Positions 1 to 7,912 of a stretch of DNA of 42,081 bases are shown piece by piece. The translations under genes were made by a program, and so were the position numbers. This DNA comes from an uncultured Gemmatimonadota bacterium (GTDB taxonomy: Bacteria > Gemmatimonadota > Gemmatimonadetes > Gemmatimonadales > GWC2-71-9). Numbering within the stretch: the stretch's first letter is position 1; each line of letters starts with the position of its first letter. Location of the stretch: positions 1 to 42,081 of the forward strand of contig CAMPKP010000011.1 of assembly GCA_946887295.1 (NCBI GenBank), written 5' to 3'. Under the pieces are notes generated by a model, which had not been told where the DNA came from, did not search any database, and worked only from the letters and a program-made list of their open reading frames with translations.

Positions 1-34
1 TGGGCCGGATGGCGGATGTGCTGCATGGGCGCCG

Positions 35-997
35 GTGCTGATCACGCTCTCCTTGCGCGAGCAGCTCCGCCTGGAGCTGCAGTCGGCCGGCCTGCTCCTC
101 GACGCCGCGACCTATCAGGCGGTCCGTTCGGCGGTCTCGGCGGCTGGAGCGACGGAGGTCCGCCGGCTCGAGAGCGCGCTCGGACCCTCGGTCTGGCGTC
201 ACGGCCTGGCCTGCCTCGGTCGCCCCTATCCCGACGGCGATTGCCGCCGGGTGCTCGGATTCGGCCGCGTGTTGAGCGGCTTCGCGGTGGCGCCGCTCGG
301 ACTGGCTGGTGAGGCACGGGAGCGCGTCCTCCGGCTCGGCGCGCTCTGCAACTTCATCGTGGCGACCTACGATCATCTGGTGGACTCGGACCCCGGCCAC
401 CGGTCGGTGTTGCACCGCGGCTCGGTGGCGCCGGCTCGGCATCGCTGGTCCGCGCGGCGCCTGCTCGGGGGAATCTTCCGTCCACCGGCCTCGAGACTGA
501 TGGAGCAGCTCGTCGCCCTGTACTTTGCCGAGCTGCAGCGTCTGCCTCATGCCGGGACCCGCATCCGGCTCCGGGCAGGCATCGAGCGCCTCATCGTTCG
601 CATGTACGACGCCGAGGGTGCATCCCTGACCGGCGCGGCGACGCCTCGCCTGCTGCGCCGCAAGGCCGCGCTGCCCTTCGTGGTGATGGGCCTGCCCGGC
701 TGGCTCGCGGTGGCGGACGAGCAGGGAGGGGAGTACTGGTGGCACCTGCGCTGGCTGTATCGGCTGGGCGATCTCTTCGGGTGGGTCGATGACGCCGTGG
801 ACCTGGAGGAGGATCGGGAAGCCGGCCGGCCGAATCGGCTGCTGACCGATCCCGTGACGGCGTCAGGTATCGCGACCGATGCTGCGTGGCTGCTGAGCGA
901 ATGGCGGGAGCGGGTAGGGTCCGACGACGCGTCACGGCGGGCGGAGCAGGAGGGGTTTCGTGGCTGCCTGGTGTCGTGGCTCGGTGGGGTGGGGTGA
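35..997 (+). CDS. class I isoprenoid synthase-like protein (possibly 5' partial)
   Basis: About 320 residues from a GTG start. Two Asp-rich segments sit where a trans-prenyltransferase or terpene-synthase fold carries its metal-binding motifs: YDHLVD (D113, D117) and GWVDDAVDLEED (D252, D253, D256). Both lie in otherwise all-helical sequence, which fits the class I isoprenoid synthase fold. The first motif is not a classical DDxxD, so the substrate cannot be read from sequence and prenyl transfer or terpene cyclisation are both possible. The frame stays open to the left edge, so the true start may lie outside the window. Another upstream frame ends in TGA at 39-41 and overlaps this GTG, which suggests an upstream operon partner. 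No partner gene follows. Fold call moderate, activity unknown. Confidence 0.55.
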   Translation: MLITLSLREQLRLELQSAGLLLDAATYQAVRSAVSAAGATEVRRLESALGPSVWRHGLACLGRPYPDGDCRRVLGFGRVLSGFAVAPLGLAGEARERVLRLGALCNFIVATYDHLVDSDPGHRSVLHRGSVAPARHRWSARRLLGGIFRPPASRLMEQLVALYFAELQRLPHAGTRIRLRAGIERLIVRMYDAEGASLTGAATPRLLRRKAALPFVVMGLPGWLAVADEQGGEYWWHLRWLYRLGDLFGWVDDAVDLEEDREAGRPNRLLTDPVTASGIATDAAWLLSEWRERVGSDDASRRAEQEGFRGCLVSWLGGVG

Positions 998-1140
998 CTG
1001 CGTGCCGGCACTGGGACCGGCCCAGCCAACGCGATAGTGACCCGCTCCATAAAGCGGATCGAATGTCAACGACGGCCGGTCGACGAAGTTCTGGGCAGGG
1101 GAGCCGTCCGCCGCACCCCTGCCCGCCGGCACCAACCCGG

Positions 1141-1308
1141 CTACTGCGGAGTGAGCGCGCCGATCCTCTGCCACTCCCGGTCCGCCCGCAGCACCACCGC
1201 CAGCACCATGACGTCCCCGTGCTCTCCCACCGCCGCGGCGGCATCGGCGACTACATGTCCGCGATCCGGCCGGCGCTCGAGGAGTCGCTGTTCTGCTGGA
1301 CCAGCCAT
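1141..1308 (-). CDS. possible small ORF, 55 aa, unknown
   Basis: An ATG-to-TAG frame of 55 codons with balanced composition, unlike neighbouring shadow frames. It contains a hydrophobic run (GDVMVLAVVL) followed by RADREWQRIGALTPQ and the stop. The C-terminal part reads like the last strand and helix of a small enzyme domain, so it could be the remnant of a larger gene. There is no clear Shine-Dalgarno sequence and no recognisable family. Treat as speculative. Confidence 0.2.
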   Translation of the reverse strand: MAGPAEQRLLERRPDRGHVVADAAAAVGEHGDVMVLAVVLRADREWQRIGALTPQ

Positions 1309-1336
1309 CGCGGTGACGGGCGGCCATTGATGAGCC

Positions 1337-1403
1337 TGTCACCCTGAACGAAGTGAAGGGGACCATATCCAGCATGGCCCCCTTCGCTGCGCTCAGGGTG
1401 ACA
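1337..1403. repeat. imperfect inverted repeat, likely terminator or dispersed palindromic element
   Basis: Two 30-bp arms (1337-1366 and 1374-1403) match at 26 of 30 positions when one is reverse-complemented, around a 7-bp loop. The left arm begins TGTCACCCTGAACGAAG and the right arm reads out as TGTCACCCTGAGCGCAG. The core resembles a palindromic motif that I recall as widespread in bacterial intergenic DNA. It begins 14 bp beyond the kinase stop codon, so it could end that transcript, although no T-run follows. Confidence 0.7.
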
Positions 1404-1417
1404 AACCCGGGGCGTTC

Positions 1418-4381
1418 CTACTGCGCCGCCACCCGCCCGCTGATCTCCTCCACCAGCGCCCGGTGCCGCTCCGACGGCCGATCGTACCGCTCGAGAAACC
1501 GCCGATAGTGGCCCGCGGCCGCGTCGGCCCGCCCGCGCGCTTCCTCGATGCGGCCGCGCTCGAGGTCCACCAGGGGAGCCAGCATGGCGCTGTAAGAGGT
1601 GCTCGAGTGGAGCAGGAAGGGGCCGTCCACCCACCGCAGCAGCCGCAGCGCCTGCTCGGCATCACCGGCCGCGGCGAGCCAGCGGGCCGCCGCCAGCCGG
1701 TCCACCCCGATGACCAGAGGATGACTGTCGAAGGCCGGCGCGGAGACGGCTGCCTGCTCCCACTCCACCGATGCCATGGCCTTCCCCGCCTGGCGGACGT
1801 CGCCCGCGAGCGCCGTCTCGAAGGCGCCGAGCGAACGGTCGAGCGCGGCCGACGCGGGATCCCCGGACCGCCGCACCGCCCCGGTCGCGGCCGCAAGTCC
1901 GCCGCGGTCGTTCCGGGCGGCCGCCAGGACTCCATCCAGCCACGCGAGCTCGGCCGCACCGGTGGTGCCCGTGCGTGAGGCGGACCCGGCTGCCGCCTCC
2001 CGGCGCGCGAGGGCTACGTCGGGACCGAGCGCGCCGAGCCAGGCGCCGAGCACGGTCAGGCCATAGGCGCGGAGCGGCGCGAGGGAGTCGCCGCCTTCCG
2101 CAGCCATCCGATCCATGCCGGCGGCGACGGAATCCCAGGCCCCCCGTCCACCCCAGGACAGCGTGAGCATCATCCCCTGCGCTCCGCGCCGCGCCGAGGG
2201 CTGTCGAGCGATGACCGCGCGGCTCACGGCGATCTGCTCGGGAAAGAAGCCGTAGTCGAACGGGTCGTAGAAGCTGTCATCCTCGACGGCGGGTGACGCC
2301 ACGTCGCGCGCGATGCTGTCGGTCAGGACGTCCACCGTCGCGCTGTCGGCCCGCTGGATGGCCTGGAGGAACCGGAACTGGAGCATGCGGTCGCCGTAGC
2401 CGTCGGCCGTCAGTGTGGGACCGGCGTCGAGGCGCTCCAGCGAGCCGAGGGCGCGGGCCGCGGCGGCCGTGTCCCCTTCCAGCAGCGCGACCAGCATCAG
2501 GTGCTCCCAGGCGGGAATCAGGCCCTGGTTCAGCTCCAGCGCCCGCTCGAAGGCGCGGCTCGCCTCGTCCCGCGTGCGCCCGACCAGCGGCCCCGCATGG
2601 AGCAGCGCGTCCCCGTAGATCAGCCAGCCGAACCAGGAGCTGGGATAGCGCTCGCCCGCGGCCTGGCCCACCTCGAGCACCCGCACCAGGCTGTCGCGCG
2701 CCAGCAGGGTGATCGCCTCGGTGCTCAGGCGATCCCGCTCCGGCAGCTCGAAGCGGTGGTGCTCGAGCGTGTCCACCACACTGTCGGCGACCGGCCTCAC
2801 CGACCAGTAGCGGGCGTAGATGTGCCGGGCGTAGGCGAGCCAGAACCCGGGGTCGTCGCGGATCGCCCGCTCGTACGAGACGGCGGCCGTGTCCCACTCG
2901 CCGTGGGCCAGCTCGCGCTCTCCCTGGAGGAACTCGCGCAGCGCGGGGACCGAGCGGGTCCGCAGCGCGGCGTCGACACTCGGGGTCGGCGGGGTCCCCC
3001 GCGACCAGATCTGCGCCAGGATCGCCCGCGCGGCCGAATCGGTCAGCGCCGCCACCGAGTCGAGCGGCGCGCCGACGGTCGCGCGCGCCAGCGGCCGGGC
3101 GGCGCTGTCGGTGCCGACGAGCGCCAGGTCCAGCCGCACCCGCTCGCCGTCGCGCACCAGGCTGCCGTGCACCATGCTCCCGGCCCCGAACCGTCGCGCC
3201 AGCGCGGCGCCTTCGTCCAGCGTCGTCACCGTCCCCGGCTCGGCCCGTGCCAGCACCGTGTGGGCGTCCACCACCCGGATCCCGCCCAGCCCGTCGAGCG
3301 CCGCGCTCAGGGTGAACACCAGGTCGCGGCCGAGACGAAGCAGAGCGGTGTCGGAGACGCTGGGCGTGAACGGCAGCACGGCGATGGAGGACGCGGAGCC
3401 CACCACTTCGGCCGGCCCGCCGCGCCGCCAGAGGAGCAGCCCGGCCGCCGCGAGCGCGCCGGCCGTGGCCGCGACGAGGCCCCACCTGATCGCCCGGCCG
3501 CCGCGCGCCGGCTCCGCTGCCTTCCCGACCCTCGCCTCCCCCAGGGCGGCCTCGATCTCCGCGGCGGTGGCGAACCGGTCGGCCGGCGCCTTGGCGAGCG
3601 CGCGGCCGATGATCCGCTCGACCGCCTCGGGAACGGTCGGCCGGATGGATCGGATCGGGGGCACCGGATCCGCCATCGAGCGAGCCACGATGGCCTGCGC
3701 CGAGGGACCGGTGAAGGGCGGCTCGCCGGCGAGCGTCTCGTAGAGAACGCAGCCGAGGGCGTAGACGTCGGTGCGCCCGTCCACCGCCGAGCCCGTCGCC
3801 TGCTCGGGGCTCATGTAGTGCACCGTCCCCAGCGCGAGGCCGGTCGCGGTGAGCCGCTCCCCGCCCGCGAGCGTGAGCGCGCGCGCGACGCCGAAGTCCA
3901 CCAGCACCGCCTGGCCGGCGGAGACCATGATGTTGTCGGGTTTGACGTCGCGGTGGATCACCCCGTGGCCGTGGGCATACGCCAGCGCCGACGCCACGTC
4001 GCCCGCGAGCCGGAGCGCCTCGTCCACCGGGAGCTGCGGGTCGCGCCGCAGCCGGTCCCGCAGCGACTCGCCTTCGACGTAGGGCATGACGTAGAACGGC
4101 AGGGATCCTCCGGGGCCGGTCTCGACGATCCCCGAGTCCAGCAGCGGCAGGATGTGCGGGTGCTGGAGGCGGGCGGTCAGCCGGATCTCCAGCAGGAAGC
4201 GCTCCGCCCCCACGCTCGCGGCGAGCGCCGGGTCGAGGACCTTGAGGGCGACGGGGCGATCGTGCCGGAGGTCGTGGGCCAGGTAGACGGCCGCCATGCC
4301 GCCGCGGCCGAGCTCCCGCTCGACGCGGTAGCGGTCGCCGAGCGCGGCATTCAGCGCGGGCAGGGGATCGGCTGGCGTCAC
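1418..4381 (-). CDS. Ser/Thr protein kinase with TolB-like and TPR C-terminal region
   Basis: 987 residues from a GTG start. The N-terminal Hanks-type kinase domain (about 18-280) has the glycine loop GRGGMAAVY, catalytic Lys47, HRDVKPDN (Asp145), DFG (Asp162) and the GTVHYMSPEQ activation-segment end, so it should be active. A single membrane helix lies near 298-318. After it comes a TolB-N/FlgO-like domain beginning IAVLPFTPSVSD, then a long helical-repeat region with TPR-like character to the end. This architecture places a cytoplasmic kinase on one side of the inner membrane and a periplasmic interaction region on the other. Longer upstream starts lack the kinase N-terminal pattern shared with the three other kinases here. 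The gene is divergent from the M24 peptidase. Substrates are unknown. Confidence 0.9.
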   Translation of the reverse strand: MTPADPLPALNAALGDRYRVERELGRGGMAAVYLAHDLRHDRPVALKVLDPALAASVGAERFLLEIRLTARLQHPHILPLLDSGIVETGPGGSLPFYVMPYVEGESLRDRLRRDPQLPVDEALRLAGDVASALAYAHGHGVIHRDVKPDNIMVSAGQAVLVDFGVARALTLAGGERLTATGLALGTVHYMSPEQATGSAVDGRTDVYALGCVLYETLAGEPPFTGPSAQAIVARSMADPVPPIRSIRPTVPEAVERIIGRALAKAPADRFATAAEIEAALGEARVGKAAEPARGGRAIRWGLVAATAGALAAAGLLLWRRGGPAEVVGSASSIAVLPFTPSVSDTALLRLGRDLVFTLSAALDGLGGIRVVDAHTVLARAEPGTVTTLDEGAALARRFGAGSMVHGSLVRDGERVRLDLALVGTDSAARPLARATVGAPLDSVAALTDSAARAILAQIWSRGTPPTPSVDAALRTRSVPALREFLQGERELAHGEWDTAAVSYERAIRDDPGFWLAYARHIYARYWSVRPVADSVVDTLEHHRFELPERDRLSTEAITLLARDSLVRVLEVGQAAGERYPSSWFGWLIYGDALLHAGPLVGRTRDEASRAFERALELNQGLIPAWEHLMLVALLEGDTAAAARALGSLERLDAGPTLTADGYGDRMLQFRFLQAIQRADSATVDVLTDSIARDVASPAVEDDSFYDPFDYGFFPEQIAVSRAVIARQPSARRGAQGMMLTLSWGGRGAWDSVAAGMDRMAAEGGDSLAPLRAYGLTVLGAWLGALGPDVALARREAAAGSASRTGTTGAAELAWLDGVLAAARNDRGGLAAATGAVRRSGDPASAALDRSLGAFETALAGDVRQAGKAMASVEWEQAAVSAPAFDSHPLVIGVDRLAAARWLAAAGDAEQALRLLRWVDGPFLLHSSTSYSAMLAPLVDLERGRIEEARGRADAAAGHYRRFLERYDRPSERHRALVEEISGRVAAQ

Positions 4382-4467
4382 TCGATGGTGGGAGAAGGAC
4401 TCAGCAAATGTGGCCGGAGCGGAGAGCGAAAGCCAGCCACTGCTGGAGCCGGGGCTCGGGCCGCGGC

Positions 4468-4496
4468 TTGACACTCGTCGGATGCCGCCGTACCCT
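4468..4496 (+). promoter_or_regulatory. sigma70-like promoter of the M24 peptidase gene
   Basis: TTGACA at 4468-4473 and TACCCT at 4491-4496 are separated by 17 bp. The predicted start of transcription is near 4503, about 37 nt before the ATG at 4540, and a GGAAGGA Shine-Dalgarno-like element lies at 4523-4529. The -35 is a perfect consensus. Confidence 0.6.
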
Positions 4497-4539
4497 GGCC
4501 CACTGGATCCCCATCCACACCCGGAAGGACCGAAACTCC

Positions 4540-6069
4540 ATGCGCGCTGACTGTAGCGCCTGTCGTAGCGCGGCCTCCGCCGCGCTGCTGCTCCTCGCCG
4601 GTGCGGTCGCGACGGTCGTGCGCCCCTCGGGCGCGACTGCGCAGATCCCCCCCGCCGAGTACGCTGCCCGCCGCGCCGCACTCGTCTCCAATCTGGATTC
4701 CGGCGTCGTCGTCGCCTTCGGCGCCCCCGATCCGGTCAGCTCCTGGCCTACCTTCTTCCAGACCCCGCATTTCTACTATCTGACCGGCTTCGCCGAGAGC
4801 AACGCCGCGCTGGTGATGGTGAAACGCGGCGGATCCACGGTGGCTACCCTCTTCGTCCCGACCCGTTCGCCGATGCGGGAGCGCTACGACGGCGCCCGGA
4901 TCCGTGCCGCCGAGCTCGAGGCGAAGACCGGCATCCCCGGCGCGGACATCGCCGGCCTGCGGCCGATGGTGGACTCGCTCGCCGCCCTGGGGCTTCCGTT
5001 CTACGTCGTCTCCGACGCCCAGAGCGGCGACTACGTCGCGCTCGACACGCTGACCCGCGGTCGTCGTGTCCTCTCGCAGGTGCGGCAGGCGCACCCGTTC
5101 CTCGTCATGCACTCGCTCGATACCCTGGTGAACCGGCTCCGGGCGAGGAAGACGCCGGCGGAGATCGCCCTGCTGCGCCGGGCCACGGAGATCAGCGGCC
5201 GCGCCCACCGCGAGGCCATGAAGGCGGCGGCGCCGGGTTGCGGCGAGTACGAGATCCAGGCGCTGCTCGAAGGGACCTTCCGGCGCTTCGGCGGCGACCG
5301 GCCCGGCTATGGGAGCATCGTCGGCTCGGGCCCGAATGCCACGATCCTGCACTACATGGAGAACGGTCGCGTGATGCGGGAGGGCGAGCTGCTGCTCATC
5401 GACGCGGCGACCTCCTTCGACCACTACTCGTCCGACATCACCCGCACCATGCCGGTGAGCGGACGGTTCACGCCGCGCCAGCGGGAGCTCTACCAGATCG
5501 TGCGCGACGCGCAGGAGGCGTTCGTGCGTCAGATCCGGCCGGACGTGAGCTACGACGTCGCGAGCGACTCGGGGAAGGCGGTGGTGGCGCGGGGGCTGCT
5601 CCGGCTGGGGCTCATCGAATCCGCCGACGGGACGATCGATCCGCCCGAGGGGATGCGCTGTCCGGACGGCGGCTGCCTCCAGCTCCAGCTCTTCGCCCTG
5701 CACGGATTCGGCGGCCACGGTATCGGGCTGGAGGTCCACGACCCGGCCCGGTACTACCAGGAGATCGACGACCGTTTCGGCGTGGGCGACGTGTTCACCG
5801 TCGAGCCCGGGATCTACGTGAGCCCCGAGCTGCTGGCGAGCCTGCCCGGCACGCCGAAGAACCGCGCATTGCTCGCGCGCATCCGACCGGCGGTCGAGAA
5901 GTACCGGCACCTGGGCGTGCGGATCGAGGACGTCTATGCGCTGACCGACCGCGGCCTCGAATGGCTGTCGAAGGGCTCACCCCGGGAGATCGGGGAGATC
6001 GAGGCGCTCATGCGGGAGCGCGAGCCCGACCTGCCGGGTGGGGGGAGCTGCGGCCGGCCGCGGACCTGA
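4540..6069 (+). CDS. secreted M24 family metallopeptidase (Xaa-Pro aminopeptidase type)
   Basis: 509 residues. An N-terminal signal peptide (hydrophobic run ALLLLAGAVATVV, cleavage near ATAQ) leads into an aminopeptidase P N-terminal domain (HFYYLTGFAE) and a pitta-bread catalytic domain. All five expected metal ligands are present: Asp288, Asp299 (SSDITRT), His393 (GGHGIGLEVHD), Glu422 (TVEPGIYV) and Glu463 (RIEDVY). The protein should release N-terminal residues that precede proline, and the signal peptide places it in the periplasm or envelope. A roughly 20-residue insertion with two Cys (RCPDGGC) precedes the His motif and could form a disulfide after export. The ATG is chosen because the signal peptide starts there. 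The gene is monocistronic and convergent with the next operon. Confidence 0.88.
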   Translation: MRADCSACRSAASAALLLLAGAVATVVRPSGATAQIPPAEYAARRAALVSNLDSGVVVAFGAPDPVSSWPTFFQTPHFYYLTGFAESNAALVMVKRGGSTVATLFVPTRSPMRERYDGARIRAAELEAKTGIPGADIAGLRPMVDSLAALGLPFYVVSDAQSGDYVALDTLTRGRRVLSQVRQAHPFLVMHSLDTLVNRLRARKTPAEIALLRRATEISGRAHREAMKAAAPGCGEYEIQALLEGTFRRFGGDRPGYGSIVGSGPNATILHYMENGRVMREGELLLIDAATSFDHYSSDITRTMPVSGRFTPRQRELYQIVRDAQEAFVRQIRPDVSYDVASDSGKAVVARGLLRLGLIESADGTIDPPEGMRCPDGGCLQLQLFALHGFGGHGIGLEVHDPARYYQEIDDRFGVGDVFTVEPGIYVSPELLASLPGTPKNRALLARIRPAVEKYRHLGVRIEDVYALTDRGLEWLSKGSPREIGEIEALMREREPDLPGGGSCGRPRT

Positions 6070-6095
6070 GCGTGCAGCCGGCGCGGCTCCTCGCA

Positions 6096-6521
6096 TCAGG
6101 TCGCCGGCTTCCGCTCCCGCCCGGACGCGTCGCCCGCGACCGACTCGGTGTGCATCGCGCAGCGCCACGCGTCCCCGCGGCGCACCCAGACGCTGCCGTC
6201 GAACGCGTGCTGCGTGCGCGGCTTCCCCTCGACCGTCATGACCTCGCGCACGCCATAGACGATCACCGCCACGTCGTCGCTGAGCTGCCGGACCTTGGCC
6301 CCCTCCTCGATCTTCACGTCCCGGATCTGCCACGAGGCGTCGGCCATCATCTTCTCGTAGGTCGCCTGGTCCACCGATCGCACCCCGCTCGCGCCGGCGA
6401 CGAGACAGGGAAAATCGGTGAGCGCCATCGCCGTCCGGACGTCGCGCTCGCGCATCGCCTGCCAGTACCGCCGCTCCAGATCGAGGATCTCGGTCTCGAT
6501 CGTCCTGGTCGTGGTCGCCAT
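6096..6521 (-). CDS. NTF2-like / DUF4440 (SnoaL-type) small protein
   Basis: 141 residues with the DUF4440-type layout: an N-terminal helix (ILDLERRYWQAMRERD), the turn MALTDFPCLVAG, and C-terminal strands (KVRQLSDDVAVIVYGV, then GSVWVRRGDAWRCAMH). Proteins of this fold are often small binding or isomerase-like domains, and no catalytic residues can be assigned. A GGAGG five bases before the second ATG favours this start over one 12 bases upstream. It is the last gene of the minus-strand operon with the GTPase and PP2C phosphatase, 24 bp after the phosphatase stop, so it may be an accessory of that system. It has no signal peptide and is probably cytoplasmic. Confidence 0.75.
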   Translation of the reverse strand: MATTTRTIETEILDLERRYWQAMRERDVRTAMALTDFPCLVAGASGVRSVDQATYEKMMADASWQIRDVKIEEGAKVRQLSDDVAVIVYGVREVMTVEGKPRTQHAFDGSVWVRRGDAWRCAMHTESVAGDASGRERKPAT

Positions 6522-6545
6522 TCGTGCCTCCATATCCTTTCCGCG

Positions 6546-7406
6546 CTATGCCGGACCCGCCTGCACCCGCGCGGTGATGACTGTGATGTTGTCGTGCCCC
6601 CCGCCCGCCAGCGCCTCGTCCACCAGCTCGCGGCACGCCGTACCCGCATCGGTGGGACGCCCGAGCAGCTCGGCGATGCGCTCGTCCGGGACGTGACGGG
6701 TGAGGCCGTCGCTGCAGAGCAGCAGCGTGTCGCCCGGCAGGAGATCCACCAGCCCGACCGACGGCGTCATCTCCGGTCCCCCGAGCGCGCTCACCAGCGT
6801 CGCGCCGATGGGCGCCTTGCGCGCCTGCTCCTCGGTCCACGCGCCGGAGTCCACCATGTACTCGCCCGTGGTCTGGTCCCGGGTGAGCTGCCGCAGCCGC
6901 CCCTTCCTCAGGTAGAACGCCCGGCTGTCGCCCACGTGCACGATGTACGCCCGCGGCCAGACCAGCAGCGCCATCGTCAGCGTCGTCGCCGGCCCCGGCT
7001 CCGCGTGCCGGCCTCCGCCACGGCCGTACTGCTCGGTGATCCGCCGGTGGGCCGAGAGGACCGCGCCCTCGAGCTGCTCCAGCAGCTCGTGCTCCCGGTC
7101 CGCGTCGTGCCGGTTGAAGCAGCCCGCCGCGCGGCCGAGATATTCGGCCAGCGTGGTGACCGCACTCTCGCTCGCGAGGGCGCCCCCCGCCTGGCCGCCC
7201 ACGCCGTCGGCGACGACGAAGAGCCAGCCGTCCGGACCCCGCAAGCCGTCGAACACCCGCGGGTCGGGCAGGCTCGTCTCCCGGACCTCGGCCGACTTCC
7301 GCAGGGTCATGACCACGAAGTGATCCTCGTTCGCCGTGCGCTTCTTCCCCACGTCGGTGAGTCCCCGCGCGTCGATCCGCACCGACGTCTCGGCCGTCGC
7401 CGTCAT
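6546..7406 (-). CDS. PP2C-family Ser/Thr protein phosphatase
   Basis: 286 residues. The PP2C motifs occur in order: GKKRTANEDHF, VVADGVGGQAGG, the GPATTLTMALL strand, HVGDSRAFYLR, DQTTGEYM, LLLCSDGLTRHV and GHDNITVI. The metal-binding Asp residues of the binuclear Mn/Mg site are all present. There is no transmembrane segment. A strong Shine-Dalgarno GGAGG lies 7 bases before the ATG, which overlaps the GTPase stop codon by 4 bp (ATGA). Translational coupling to the GTPase suggests that it dephosphorylates a component of the same module or the targets of nearby kinases. No dedicated kinase lies in this operon; several kinases lie elsewhere in the window. Confidence 0.92.
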   Translation of the reverse strand: MTATAETSVRIDARGLTDVGKKRTANEDHFVVMTLRKSAEVRETSLPDPRVFDGLRGPDGWLFVVADGVGGQAGGALASESAVTTLAEYLGRAAGCFNRHDADREHELLEQLEGAVLSAHRRITEQYGRGGGRHAEPGPATTLTMALLVWPRAYIVHVGDSRAFYLRKGRLRQLTRDQTTGEYMVDSGAWTEEQARKAPIGATLVSALGGPEMTPSVGLVDLLPGDTLLLCSDGLTRHVPDERIAELLGRPTDAGTACRELVDEALAGGGHDNITVITARVQAGPA

Positions 7407-7912
7407 GAGCGTGCCTCCCTGGTGGCGAGCATCGCCCGGCCGATCCGCTGGAAGGTCTCCTCCACGCCGGCACCGGTCTTGGCGCTGGTGCGCACCACCT
7501 CCAGCCCGCGGGCCAGCTCCTCCTCGTCGCGCGGGCCGAGCTTCCATTGGTCCACGAGGTCGGTCTTGTTGAGCGCGAGCACTTCGGGGACCTCACCGGC
7601 GGCCTCACGCGCCAGCGCCCGCAGCTCGGGCAACTGGTCGCAGGTCTCCTTCCGCGTCCCGTCCGCGACGTAGAGGATGGCGTGCGCGCCCTTGAGGTAG
7701 CTGGTGGTGATGTCCTCGTGCCCGTCGCGCCCCGCCAGGTCCCAGAGCACCAGGGTGAGCTGGGTGCCGTCCAGCTCGAGGGGCTTGCGGTCGATCTTGA
7801 CGCCCACGGTGGAGAGGTAGCGGTCCGAGAACAGCGAGTGGACGAACCGCTGCACCAGGCTCGTCTTCCCGGTTCCGAACACGCCCACCATGCAGACCTT
7901 CTTCTGGATCAT
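7403..7912 (-). CDS. Rab-like small GTPase
   Basis: 169 residues forming a single Ras-superfamily G domain. G1 is GVFGTGKTS (10-18), switch I contains STVGVK, G3 is WDLAGRDGHED, G4 is LNKTDL and G5 is TSAKTG. In Ras and Rab the switch II reads DTAGQE with a catalytic Gln; here that position is Arg, so intrinsic hydrolysis may be slow or depend on a partner. There is no C-terminal prenylation motif and no membrane segment. The start overlaps the OmpA-like gene stop by 4 bp and the stop overlaps the PP2C start by 4 bp. The upstream partner carries a longin/roadblock-like region, the kind of domain that binds small GTPases elsewhere (for example MglB with MglA). Confidence 0.9.
   Translation of the reverse strand: MIQKKVCMVGVFGTGKTSLVQRFVHSLFSDRYLSTVGVKIDRKPLELDGTQLTLVLWDLAGRDGHEDITTSYLKGAHAILYVADGTRKETCDQLPELRALAREAAGEVPEVLALNKTDLVDQWKLGPRDEEELARGLEVVRTSAKTGAGVEETFQRIGRAMLATREARS

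Larger units (their letters stand above)
998..1417. other. intergenic region
   Basis: This 420-bp stretch separates the isoprenoid-synthase-like gene from the 3' end of a convergent kinase gene. It holds a possible 55-codon minus-strand ORF (1141-1308) and a strong imperfect inverted repeat (1337-1403) just past the kinase stop. No longer ORF in it looks like a real protein; the others are high-GC frames rich in Arg, Gly and Pro. Confidence 0.6.

Noticed and set aside
2501..4471. 656-codon plus-strand open frame antisense to the first kinase
   Set aside because: Same reasoning; the minus strand has complete kinase motifs.
4378..5910. 510-codon minus-strand frame antisense to the M24 peptidase
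   Set aside because: The plus strand has all five metal ligands in order and a signal peptide; the antisense frame has none of these.
5238..7673. 811-codon plus-strand frame across the M24 and PP2C genes
   Set aside because: Arg-rich out-of-frame and antisense reading of three real genes.
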